Source: an uncultured Clostridia bacterium
GTDB lineage: Bacteria; Bacillota; Clostridia; TANB77; CAG-508
Length of the DNA: 7,054 nt
Direction: 5' to 3'
Assembly (NCBI GenBank): GCA_934167135.1
Contig: CAKPKI010000089.1
Location: 1 to 7,054, forward strand
Positions 1-6,289 of this stretch are shown here, one piece after another; the stretch's first letter is position 1; every line of letters starts with the position of its first letter. The notes under the pieces were generated by a model. It was given only the letters and a program-made list of their open reading frames with translations. It searched no databases and was not told where the DNA came from. A program made the position numbers and the translations under genes.

Positions 1-94
1 CGGCACCGGTGCCTACGTCCAAAACGCGGGCGCCGCTTGCTAGGGGTGCATCCTCCAAAAGAAGGAGGGAGTCAAATGGCTTCCTCTTTTTATG
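1..94 (-). pseudogene. Fragment of class I SAM-dependent methyltransferase, RsmG/GidB-like
   Basis: Read on the minus strand, these bases give 31 codons ending at the window edge. They include KPFDSLLLL, then a short spacer, then GARVLDVGTGA, which is motif I of class I SAM-dependent methyltransferases. The DSL element lies about 18 residues before the motif I aspartate, which matches 16S rRNA m7G methyltransferase RsmG (GidB). A TrmN6-type methyltransferase has a similar look and cannot be excluded. The reading frame has no start codon and is closed upstream by TGA at 97-95, so only an internal piece is present. Its G+C content (39 of the first 60 bases) and codons (GGC, GCC, CGC) are unlike everything else in the window. 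The best inference is an assembly chimera or contaminating end; a recently acquired fragment is the alternative. Confidence 0.5.
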
Positions 95-103
95 TCAAAA
101 TAC

Positions 104-132
104 TTGATTTCAAATATAAAATGAAGTATAAT
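104..132 (+). promoter_or_regulatory. Sigma-70/SigA-type promoter for alaS
   Basis: TTGATT at 104-109 and a perfect TATAAT at 127-132 are separated by 17 bases. Transcription would start near 139, giving a leader of about 30 bases before the alaS ATG at 170. The leader carries AAAGGA at 154-159 as ribosome binding site. The promoter lies just downstream of the GC-rich end fragment, so any junction must lie upstream of about position 104 if this promoter is native. Confidence 0.75.
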
Positions 133-169
133 TTATACGAATATTAAAGAGAGAAAGGATTGACAGAAA

Positions 170-1924
170 ATGAAAGCAATAGAAATAAGAAATAAATATT
201 TAGAATTTTTTAAAAAACATGGACATACAGTAATACCATCATCACCATTAATACCAGAAAATGACCCATCGGTACTATTCACAACTGCTGGAATGCAACC
301 ACTAGTACCATATTTATTAGGAGAAAAGCACCCATCAGGAACAAGGCTTACAGATTATCAAAAATGTGTAAGAACAAATGATATAGATGAAGTTGGAGAT
401 AATAGACACTTAACTTATTTTGAAATGTTAGGAAATTGGTCATTAGGTGACTATTTTAAAGAAGAATCAATACAAATGAGTTATGAATTCTTAACAAAAG
501 AATTAGGAATTCCAGCAGAAAAAATCTCTGTAACATGTTTTGCGGGAGATGAGGACTGTCCAAAAGACACAGTAACAGCAGAATGTTGGAAAAAGGTAGG
601 AATTTCAGAAGAAAGAATATACTATTTTGGAAAAGATGATAACTGGTGGATAGCTGGAGAAGAAGGACCATGTGGACCAGACACAGAAATGTTTTATGAT
701 ACAGGAAAACCAAAATGTTCAGAAAAATGTGACCCATCATGTGGATGTGGAAAATATGTAGAAATTTGGAACAATGTGTTCATGGAATTTTATAAAGACT
801 CAAATGGAAAATACTCAAAATTAAAACAACACAATGTAGACACAGGATTAGGACTTGAAAGAATGACAATGTTATTAGAAGGAAAAGAAACACCATTTGA
901 AACTGAATTATTTGCACCAATAATGGATAAACTAGTAGAGTTACAAAAAGTAGATAGTATTGAAAGCAGAAGAATTGTTGCAGAACATTTACGTTCATCA
1001 ATGATGATTATTTGTGATGGAGGAAGACCAAGTAATGTTGATAGAGGATATATATTAAGAAGACTAATTCGTAGAATGGTTAGACATATGAACAAACTTC
1101 AAATATCATTAGACGAATTATCAACATTAATAGATCTAAATGTGGAAAACTTAAAAGAAATGTATCCAGCACTAGAAACAAATAAGGAAACAATAAAAAA
1201 TGTAATATTAGAAGAAAAAGACAAATTTGTAAAAACACTAATAAAAGGTGAGAAAGAATTTGAAAAAGAAGTTGGACAAGTAAAAGCACAAGGAGAAAAT
1301 ACAGTACCAGGAAAAGTTGTATTCAGACTATATGATACATATGGATTTCCACCAGAAGTAACAGAAGAATTAGCAAATGAAAATGGAATGAAAATAGACA
1401 AAGAAGGATTTGAAAAATTATTTAAAGAACATCAAGAAAAATCAAGAGCTGGTTCAGAGCAAAAATTCAAAGGTGGACTAGCGTCAACAGGAGAAATGGA
1501 AACAAAATATCATACAGCAACACATCTTTTAAATGCCGCGTTAAAACAAATACTTGGTACACATGTACATCAAAGAGGAAGCAATATTACAGCAGAAAGA
1601 ATGAGATTTGATTTTTCACACCCAGCAAAAATGACAGACGAAGAAAAAAAGGCAACAGAAGATTTAGTAAATGAATGGATAAAAGAAGCAATTCCAGTAG
1701 AACATTTAGAAATGAAAAAAGATGAAGCAATAAAAATGGGTGCAGAAGCAATGTTTATAGAAAAATATGGTGATATAGTCTCTGTGTATAAAATAGGAGA
1801 TAAATCGATAGAATTATGTGGTGGACCTCATGTACACAATACATCAGAACTAGGGCATTTTAAAATAAAGAAAGAAGAATCTAGTTCATCAGGAGTTAGA
1901 AGAATTAAAGCTATATTAGATTAA
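170..1924 (+). CDS. alaS: Alanine--tRNA ligase, compact form without beta-barrel and C-Ala domains
   Basis: Class II synthetase that activates alanine with ATP and charges tRNA-Ala in the cytoplasm. The catalytic core is clear: GMQPLVPYLLG near residue 41, the motif 2 region with CVRTNDIDEVGDNRHLTYFE and MLGNWSLGDYF at 66-96, and motif 3 GLGLERM at 226-232. A tRNA-recognition helical region follows (RGYILRRLIRR at 292-302, LYDTYGFP at 387-394). The editing (SAD) site has HTATH at 448-452 and CGGPH at 550-554, the usual four zinc ligands. The protein has 584 residues against about 870 for the common form. HTATH follows the helical domain almost directly, so the beta-barrel is missing, and the chain ends right after the editing domain, so the DHHA1/C-Ala part is missing too. 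A cysteine cluster (C183, C187, C191, C193) sits in the catalytic domain. The ATG at 170 has AAAGGA ten bases upstream. The HIT gene follows after 58 bases, probably on the same transcript. Confidence 0.95.
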   Translation: MKAIEIRNKYLEFFKKHGHTVIPSSPLIPENDPSVLFTTAGMQPLVPYLLGEKHPSGTRLTDYQKCVRTNDIDEVGDNRHLTYFEMLGNWSLGDYFKEESIQMSYEFLTKELGIPAEKISVTCFAGDEDCPKDTVTAECWKKVGISEERIYYFGKDDNWWIAGEEGPCGPDTEMFYDTGKPKCSEKCDPSCGCGKYVEIWNNVFMEFYKDSNGKYSKLKQHNVDTGLGLERMTMLLEGKETPFETELFAPIMDKLVELQKVDSIESRRIVAEHLRSSMMIICDGGRPSNVDRGYILRRLIRRMVRHMNKLQISLDELSTLIDLNVENLKEMYPALETNKETIKNVILEEKDKFVKTLIKGEKEFEKEVGQVKAQGENTVPGKVVFRLYDTYGFPPEVTEELANENGMKIDKEGFEKLFKEHQEKSRAGSEQKFKGGLASTGEMETKYHTATHLLNAALKQILGTHVHQRGSNITAERMRFDFSHPAKMTDEEKKATEDLVNEWIKEAIPVEHLEMKKDEAIKMGAEAMFIEKYGDIVSVYKIGDKSIELCGGPHVHNTSELGHFKIKKEESSSSGVRRIKAILD

Positions 1925-1982
1925 TAAATTCTGTAAATAAATTTCAACCTGATATGAAAAATAAGAAAGGAAAGAAATTAAC

Positions 1983-2330
1983 ATGGATGATAATTGTATA
2001 TTTTGTAAGATTATAAAAGGAGAAATACCATCAAATAAGGTATATGAAGATGATGAAATATTAGCATTTAAAGACATTAATCCAGCAGCACCAATTCATG
2101 TACTTGTAATACCAAAAAAGCATATAGTATCTTTAGCCGAAATGGAAGATGGAGATGAAAAAATAATAAGTAAAATTTATAAAATTATTAATGAAATTGC
2201 AGAAAAACAAGGATTTAAAGAAAATGGCTATAGAGTAATAGTAAATTGTGGGAAAGACGGAGGTCAGGAAGTAGGACATTTACATTTTCACTTATTAGCC
2301 GGAAAACAATTAGGCGAAAAAATAGTTTAA
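1983..2330 (+). CDS. HIT family protein, HINT-type nucleoside phosphoramidase/hydrolase
   Basis: Small cytoplasmic nucleotide-binding protein of the histidine triad superfamily. Family members cleave AMP-lysine-type phosphoramidates and aminoacyl-adenylates. The 115-residue length is that of HINT proteins. The N-terminus has CIFCKIIKGEIPS with C5 and C8, part of the zinc site seen in many bacterial members. IHVLVIPKKHI lies at 38-48. The signature GGQEVGHLHFHLLAG is at 93-107, with triad residues H99, H101 and H103; by analogy with human HINT1 the middle one, H101, is the nucleophile. The ATG is preceded by AAAGGAAAG with acceptable spacing. No promoter or terminator is visible in the 58-base gap after alaS, so co-transcription with alaS is likely. 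HINT enzymes can hydrolyse aminoacyl-AMP, so this neighbourhood is suggestive, but a functional link to AlaRS is only inference. Confidence 0.93.
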   Translation: MDDNCIFCKIIKGEIPSNKVYEDDEILAFKDINPAAPIHVLVIPKKHIVSLAEMEDGDEKIISKIYKIINEIAEKQGFKENGYRVIVNCGKDGGQEVGHLHFHLLAGKQLGEKIV

Positions 2331-2335
2331 AAAGC

Positions 2336-2364
2336 TACCATTTTATATAAATATATGTTATAAT
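2336..2364 (+). promoter_or_regulatory. Extended -10 promoter for the sortase gene
   Basis: TGTTATAAT at 2356-2364 is a consensus TATAAT preceded by the TGN extension. The -35 position at 2336-2341 (TACCAT), 17 bases upstream, is weak, as is common for extended -10 promoters. The start point would fall near 2371, leaving a short leader with GGAGG at 2384-2388. The promoter begins a few bases after the HIT stop codon, so the sortase can be expressed apart from alaS and HIT. Confidence 0.65.
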
Positions 2365-2397
2365 AGATATATAAGGTAAAAATGGAGGTGTTTGAAA

Positions 2398-3063
2398 ATG
2401 AATAAAAAATACAGTAATTTTTTAACAATACTTTTAGTTGTAATTATTATTGCAATAGTAGTAATAATAGGAATTCTTGGATATAAATATTATAAAACAT
2501 ATATAACAAAAAATAGTTCAGAAGATTTTGTTGACACTTTTGCAGATGGAACAACAAATAATAGTGAAGACAAAGATGAAAATACAAATGATGTAGAATT
2601 TAGCGGTGTAGATGAAGGAGATGCTAATAACACATCAACAAATGGAAAAAAGAAACAATATAATGGATTTGATGTAGCTGGAACAATAGAAATACCAGCA
2701 ACTGGAGTAAAATATCCTGTATTAGAGCAATATGAATATTCACCAAAAGCATTAGAAACATCAGTTGTTATATTATATGGAGTTGGACTAAATCAACCAG
2801 GAAATACCACAATAGCAGGACACAATTATAGAAATGGGTTATTTTTCTCAAATAATAAAAAATTAAATATAGGAGATAAAATATACATTACAGATTCAAC
2901 AGGAAAAAGACTTTCATATACAATATACAACAAATTTGAAGCTGCTGAAAATGATTCTGAATATATAACAAGAGATACTCAAGGTGCAACTGAAATATCA
3001 TTAACAACATGTACAGATGATAGTAAAGCAAGAACAATAATATTAGCAAAAGCAGATGTATAA
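2398..3063 (+). CDS. Sortase (cysteine transpeptidase), class D-like, membrane anchored
   Basis: Sortases cut a C-terminal sorting signal on secreted proteins and join them to the cell wall or to a pilin, outside the membrane. The protein has 221 residues. A hydrophobic segment at about 8-30 is the N-terminal signal anchor. An Asp/Asn/Ser/Thr-rich acidic linker spans about 39-85. The sortase barrel follows, opening with the typical IEIPATGVKYPVL at 97-109. The catalytic residues are visible: H142 in TTIAGHNYRNG, C205 in SLTTC and R212 in SKARTII. The chain ends soon after the arginine strand, as expected. An in-frame TTG at 2392 is only three bases from GGAGG; the ATG at 2398 has nine bases of spacing and is preferred. 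No LPXTG-type substrate is encoded nearby, so its client is unknown. The class is judged from the TIAGHNYRNG style and is not certain. Confidence 0.9.
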   Translation: MNKKYSNFLTILLVVIIIAIVVIIGILGYKYYKTYITKNSSEDFVDTFADGTTNNSEDKDENTNDVEFSGVDEGDANNTSTNGKKKQYNGFDVAGTIEIPATGVKYPVLEQYEYSPKALETSVVILYGVGLNQPGNTTIAGHNYRNGLFFSNNKKLNIGDKIYITDSTGKRLSYTIYNKFEAAENDSEYITRDTQGATEISLTTCTDDSKARTIILAKADV

Positions 3064-3068
3064 AATCG

Positions 3069-3100
3069 AAGAGGACATGTTAAAAATCATGTTCTCTTTA
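3069..3100 (+). terminator. Intrinsic terminator-like hairpin after the sortase gene
   Basis: AAGAGGACATG at 3069-3079 pairs with CATGTTCTCTT at 3088-3098 over 11 pairs with one G-U, around an 8-base loop. The following T-run is short (CTTTAATATT), so termination may be partial and ligA may receive some read-through. It lies six bases after the sortase stop codon. Confidence 0.6.
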
Positions 3101-3185
3101 ATATTATATAAAATGAATTATTTTGGAATTAATCCAGGTAGTAAAATCAAATTAATAGCAAAAAAAGAAAGGAAAACTTTAGAAG

Positions 3186-5186
3186 ATGGATAAGAAACAA
3201 GCAGAAAAAAGAATAAAAGAACTTAGAAAAATAGTGGAATATCATGCTAAAAAATACTATGATGAAGACAAACCAGAAATATCAGATTTTGAATATGATA
3301 TGATGATGTTAGAATTAAGAACATTAGAAAGTCAATATCCAGAATTAATAACAAAAACATCTTTAACGCAGAAGGTTGGAGGTACAGTAAAAGAAGGATT
3401 TAAGAAAGTAGAACATGAAGTTCCATTGCAAAGCTTACAAGATGTTTTTAATTTTGAAGAAATAGAAGCATTTGATGAAAGAGTAAAAAAACAGGCACAA
3501 GAAAATGGAATAGAAAATACCCAATATGTAGTAGAAACAAAAATAGATGGATTATCTTCTGCATTAGAATATGTTGACGGAAAGTTAGTAAGAGGAGCAA
3601 CTAGAGGAAATGGTTTGGTAGGAGAAGATGTAACAGAAAACTTAAAAACTATAAAAACAATACCACAGGAATTATCTGAAAAAATAAATATAACAGTAAG
3701 AGGGGAAGTATTTATTTCCAAAAAAGATTTTGAATTAATGAATCAGGCAAGAGAGGAAAATGAAGAAGAATTGTTTGCAAATGCACGTAATGCAGCAGCT
3801 GGTTCACTAAGACAATTAGATAGTAATGTGACAAAAAAAAGACCATTAGACATCTATATTTTTAATGTGCAAAAAATTGAAGGAAAAGAATTTAATTCTC
3901 ACTTTGAAGAACTAGAATATTTAAGCAAATTAGGATTTAATGTAAATCCTGTAAGAATTTATTGTAATACAATAAAAGAAGTAATATCTGCAATAAATAA
4001 AATTGGGGAAGATAGAGAAAAATTGACATTTGGAATAGATGGTGCAGTAGTAAAAGTTGATAATTTGAAATTAAGAGAAATAATGGGAACAACAAGTAAA
4101 GTACCAAAGTGGGCAATAGCATATAAATATCCGCCAGAAAGAAAAGAAACAGTTTTAAAAGAAATTACATGCCAAGTAGGAAGAACAGGAGTAATAACTC
4201 CAATGGCCATACTAGAACCAGTAAAAGTTGCTGGTTCGACAATTTCTAAAACAACACTTCATAATGAGGATTTTATAAAAGAAAAAGGACTAAAAATAGG
4301 TGATAGAGTAATAATACAAAAAGCTGGAGATGTAATTCCAGAAATTGTTGAGGCTTTAGTTTCGAAAAGAACTGGAGAAGAAAAGGAATTTGAAATGCCA
4401 AAAGTATGTCCTGTATGTGGTGCAGAAGCAATTAGAGAAGATGGTGAATCTGCTACTAGATGTACAGGAATTGAATGTCCAGCAAAACTATATAGAAATT
4501 TAGTACATTTTGTATCAAGAGAAGCAATGAATATTGATGGACTTGGAGAAAATATTATTGGTGTTTTACTTGAAAAGAAAATGATTGCTAATATCGCAGA
4601 TATATATGACTTGAAATTTGAAGATATAGCATCATTAAAAAAGAATGGTAAGAAATTTGCACAAAATTTAATAGATAGTATAAATGCAAGTAAAGAAAAT
4701 GATTTGTATAGATTAATTACAGCATTAGGAATTAGACATGTTGGAGTAAAAGCAGCTAAAATACTGGCTAAAACATACGAAAACATGGACAAATTGTCAG
4801 AATCTCCAATAGACGATTTAAGTAGTGTTGAAGAAATTGGTCCGATTGTGGCTAATAGCATAAAAGAATTTTTTGAGCAAGTACAAACTAAGGATTTGTT
4901 GACTCGTTTGAAAGAAGTAGGAGTTAATATGCAAAGACTAAAGGAAGATGATGAGGATGATAGATTTGTAGGAAAGACATTTGTACTAACTGGCTCACTT
5001 GAAAAATATTCGAGAGAGGAAGCTTCTAATATAATTGAAAAGTTTGGAGGAAAAACTTCAAGTTCTGTGTCTAAAAAAACTAGTTATTTATTGGCTGGCG
5101 AAGATGCTGGTTCTAAATTAGTGAAAGCACAAAACTTGGGAATTCAAATTATTAGTGAAGAAGATTTTGAAAATATGTGTAAATAA
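3186..5186 (+). CDS. ligA: NAD-dependent DNA ligase LigA
   Basis: Seals nicks in duplex DNA during lagging-strand synthesis and repair, using NAD as AMP donor. The 666-residue length is normal for the family. All domains are present in order: the N-terminal Ia domain with the HAKKYYDEDKPEISDFEYD segment (about 20-38) that binds NMN; the adenylation domain with the active-site lysine K119 in TKIDGLS; RGEVFI near 172 and FGIDGAVVK at 282-290; the OB fold with VGRTGVITPMA at 331-341; a four-cysteine zinc finger (C408, C411, C426, C431); helix-hairpin-helix repeats (about 445-560); and a C-terminal BRCT domain (about 590-666, FVGKTFVLTGSL, then FGGKTSSSVSKKTSYLLAG). The ATG at 3186 has AAAGGA 12 bases upstream. 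No convincing promoter was found in the 85 bases after the sortase hairpin. A short ORF follows after 41 bases, likely co-transcribed. Confidence 0.97.
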   Translation: MDKKQAEKRIKELRKIVEYHAKKYYDEDKPEISDFEYDMMMLELRTLESQYPELITKTSLTQKVGGTVKEGFKKVEHEVPLQSLQDVFNFEEIEAFDERVKKQAQENGIENTQYVVETKIDGLSSALEYVDGKLVRGATRGNGLVGEDVTENLKTIKTIPQELSEKINITVRGEVFISKKDFELMNQAREENEEELFANARNAAAGSLRQLDSNVTKKRPLDIYIFNVQKIEGKEFNSHFEELEYLSKLGFNVNPVRIYCNTIKEVISAINKIGEDREKLTFGIDGAVVKVDNLKLREIMGTTSKVPKWAIAYKYPPERKETVLKEITCQVGRTGVITPMAILEPVKVAGSTISKTTLHNEDFIKEKGLKIGDRVIIQKAGDVIPEIVEALVSKRTGEEKEFEMPKVCPVCGAEAIREDGESATRCTGIECPAKLYRNLVHFVSREAMNIDGLGENIIGVLLEKKMIANIADIYDLKFEDIASLKKNGKKFAQNLIDSINASKENDLYRLITALGIRHVGVKAAKILAKTYENMDKLSESPIDDLSSVEEIGPIVANSIKEFFEQVQTKDLLTRLKEVGVNMQRLKEDDEDDRFVGKTFVLTGSLEKYSREEASNIIEKFGGKTSSSVSKKTSYLLAGEDAGSKLVKAQNLGIQIISEEDFENMCK

Positions 5187-5227
5187 TTATAAATACCCAA
5201 AAAATAAATATCTGAAAGGAGAATAAA

Positions 5228-5488
5228 GTGGAAAATTATACATTTGAAGATATGTGGTTAGATTTAAAAAATGGATATCAGATTTATTATACTTATGTTC
5301 GCAATAGGTATGTATTGTTTAAAACTGCAAAAAATTGCTATACTCAGAAATTATTGTCAGATAATCCTAAAAATCCTCAACCTAAAATGACTATGCTTAC
5401 ATTAAAGAGAGTTAAAGAGATTTTCCCTCACATGGAACAAATTGAGTATCGTATAGGTGTTTATGATGAGGATAATATGAAGATATAG
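5228..5488 (+). CDS. Small protein of unknown function downstream of ligA
   Basis: Unrecognised 86-residue protein. It starts with GTG at 5228, chosen because AAAGGAG at 5215-5221 stands six bases upstream, a near-ideal ribosome binding site. The protein has no signal peptide or membrane segment. It is rich in Tyr and Lys, with the aromatic stretch NGYQIYYTYVRNRYVLF at about 15-31, a Pro/Asn-rich turn (DNPKNPQPK), a basic helix TLKRVKEIFPHM and an acidic end. The 41-base gap after ligA with no terminator, and the strong terminator at 5551-5588 beyond it, put it at the end of the ligA transcription unit. Its good start signals, codon use like its neighbours and operon position argue for a real gene. 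No function can be assigned from sequence alone. Confidence 0.75.
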   Translation: MENYTFEDMWLDLKNGYQIYYTYVRNRYVLFKTAKNCYTQKLLSDNPKNPQPKMTMLTLKRVKEIFPHMEQIEYRIGVYDEDNMKI

Positions 5489-5550
5489 ATGGTAAAAGAT
5501 TCTAGCTTATAGCTGGTACGAGTTAAAAGCTATACTATTGGAAATAAGTT

Positions 5551-5588
5551 CAGTCCTTTTTTCTATGCAGAAATAAAGGGCTGTTTTT
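5551..5588 (+). terminator. Strong intrinsic terminator closing the ligA unit
   Basis: CAGTCCTTTTTTCT at 5551-5564 pairs with AGAAATAAAGGGCTG at 5569-5583. This gives 14 pairs with one G-U and one bulged T (5574), around the four-base loop ATGC. Five Ts follow directly at 5584-5588. It lies about 60 bases after the stop of the 86-residue ORF and marks the end of the forward housekeeping block. Confidence 0.88.
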
Positions 5589-5598
5589 CAATTAAAGC

Positions 5599-5628
5599 TT
5601 GAGATTTTAAAGTTAAATAAAATGTAAT
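5599..5628 (+). promoter_or_regulatory. Possible promoter upstream of a small forward ORF
   Basis: TTGAGA at 5599-5604 and TGTAAT at 5623-5628, each five of six to consensus, are spaced by 18 bases. A start near 5635 would transcribe the small ORFs at 5634-5910. In DNA this AT-rich such matches occur by chance, so confidence is low. It does lie just after the ligA-unit terminator, where a new unit would need a promoter. Confidence 0.35.
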
Positions 5629-5685
5629 AAGTAGTGGACAAAAGCAAAGTATTGTCAATGGAAGAAATGTATAAAATGAGAAGCC

Positions 5686-5910
5686 ATGAGATATAAGAAT
5701 TTTTTTAAATGGTTAGAAATTACATATGAGATAGATATAAATAAAAATCTCCAAAATATTTTAGAAGAGAATTTTGGAGATGATTTAAATATTTATACTG
5801 AGCAAGATTTGTATGAGCAAAGTCGAAAGGTCATACAAACTTACAAAGAACCAAATTACTTAACAAAGTTAACTTTTAATTCAACCCTTATTAAATATTT
5901 TTTTGATTAA
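5686..5910 (+). CDS. Small hypothetical protein, possibly the remnant of a frameshifted gene
   Basis: Unrecognised 74-residue ORF. It is mostly charged and aromatic (MRYKNFFKWLEITYEIDINK at the start, then Asn/Glu/Asp-rich helix-like sequence, ending in TLIKYFFD), with no signal peptide or clear membrane helix. The ATG at 5686 has no convincing Shine-Dalgarno site and is preceded in frame by TGA at 5677-5679. A second short frame (GTG at 5634 to TAA at 5694-5696, ending MEEMYKMRSHEI) overlaps its first codons in another phase. GGAAGAA at 5659-5665 cannot serve this start well. The two frames could be one protein split by a one-base change, which would explain the poor start. It stands alone between the ligA-unit terminator and the convergent MNT gene. 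Treat it as a doubtful gene. Confidence 0.4.
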   Translation: MRYKNFFKWLEITYEIDINKNLQNILEENFGDDLNIYTEQDLYEQSRKVIQTYKEPNYLTKLTFNSTLIKYFFD

Positions 5911-5927
5911 TTATATATATTTTTAAT

Positions 5928-6248
5928 TTAAGCTACCTTAATTCCCGTATTCATAACTTCCTTTACAAAAGGATTTGAAACTTTTTCATAATCTTCTGTT
6001 GTTATTGGGTGTGGCTCTATTCTAGTATCAATTTTCCAAGTCAAGCCAATTAATTTAGCACCATCTTCAATAATATCATTAAAATCACTTGAAATTATTG
6101 CTATATCTATATCACTATCTTCATTTTCTGTTCCTTTTGCATAAGAACCAAATAGTATAATTGCTTCTATTTTATAATATTGACTTATTTTCTCTATATA
6201 TTTTTGTATAGATTCCATTATTCCTCTATTAATAGATTTTTCAACCAT
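5928..6248 (-). CDS. MNT-type nucleotidyltransferase, putative antitoxin of a HEPN/MNT pair
   Basis: A 106-residue minimal nucleotidyltransferase of the DNA polymerase beta fold. The active-site motif is ILFGSYAKGTENEDSDIDIAII at about 30-51, matching GSX10DXD with G34, S35, D46 and D48. A third acidic residue is probably E78 in TRIEPHPI. In characterised HEPN/MNT toxin-antitoxin pairs the MNT partner neutralises the HEPN toxin, in MntA by adenylylating it; this role is inferred here from motif and gene order. An ATG at 6302 would give 124 residues, but GAGGAGG at 6262-6256 lies seven bases from the ATG at 6248, which is clearly the start. The HEPN gene is directly upstream, and this start sits inside the stretch that would encode the HEPN C-terminus. 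Some family members are orphan or repair-linked, so the exact role is open. Confidence 0.85.
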   Translation of the reverse strand: MVEKSINRGIMESIQKYIEKISQYYKIEAIILFGSYAKGTENEDSDIDIAIISSDFNDIIEDGAKLIGLTWKIDTRIEPHPITTEDYEKVSNPFVKEVMNTGIKVA

Positions 6249-6289
6249 GTGTAAACCTCCTCTATATTTTTTACTTGCATAATTGTGTA
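6218..6289 (-). pseudogene. Detached C-terminal coding tail of the HEPN gene after the in-frame stop
   Basis: After the TAA at 6292-6290, the unchanged frame gives 23 residues, including VKNIEEVYTWLKNLLIEE, then a TAA at 6220-6218. An amphipathic helix with the IEEVYxWLK pattern is how HEPN proteins of this branch usually end, so this is coding sequence that belonged to the HEPN gene. Its last 31 bases overlap the MNT gene in another frame. The simplest account is a single substitution that turned a sense codon such as GAA, CAA or AAA into TAA. Confidence 0.7.
6256..6262 (-). promoter_or_regulatory. Ribosome binding site fixing the MNT start
   Basis: GAGGAGG, read on the minus strand, lies seven bases before the ATG at 6248. 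It is one of the best Shine-Dalgarno sequences in the window and favours this start over the ATG at 6302. It is also part of the codons for the lost HEPN tail (the EEV of IEEVYTWL), so one stretch serves two purposes. Confidence 0.8.

Noticed and set aside
2..13. Perfect 12-base palindrome GGCACCGGTGCC at the window end
   Set aside because: It encodes the ordinary GTG glycine motif of the methyltransferase fragment in GC-rich DNA; nothing else supports a binding or recombination site.
2338..2385. CCATTTT/AAAATGG inverted repeat that could hide the sortase ribosome site
   Set aside because: The left arm lies upstream of the predicted start point near 2371, so it would be absent from the sortase's own transcript.
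2392..2397. TTG at 2392 as the sortase start
   Set aside because: It is only three bases from GGAGG; the ATG at 2398 has normal spacing and was used instead.
3119..3147. Promoter for ligA (TATTTT ... TAAAAT)
   Set aside because: The -35 match is very weak and the -10 lacks a TGN extension; AT-rich DNA gives such matches by chance.
4259..4861. 200-residue minus-strand open frame across ligA
   Set aside because: It is antisense to the conserved ligase domains, and its Ser/Phe/Ile-rich content is what AT-rich complementary DNA yields; it is a shadow frame.
5508..5534. TATAGCT/AGCTATA inverted repeat with a 13-base loop
   Set aside because: Seven AT-rich pairs, no T-run and a large loop; the strong terminator follows 17 bases later.
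5905..5930. Bidirectional terminator between the small forward ORF and MNT
   Set aside because: Only A/T pairs can form and the arms are ambiguous; no stable stem can be supported.
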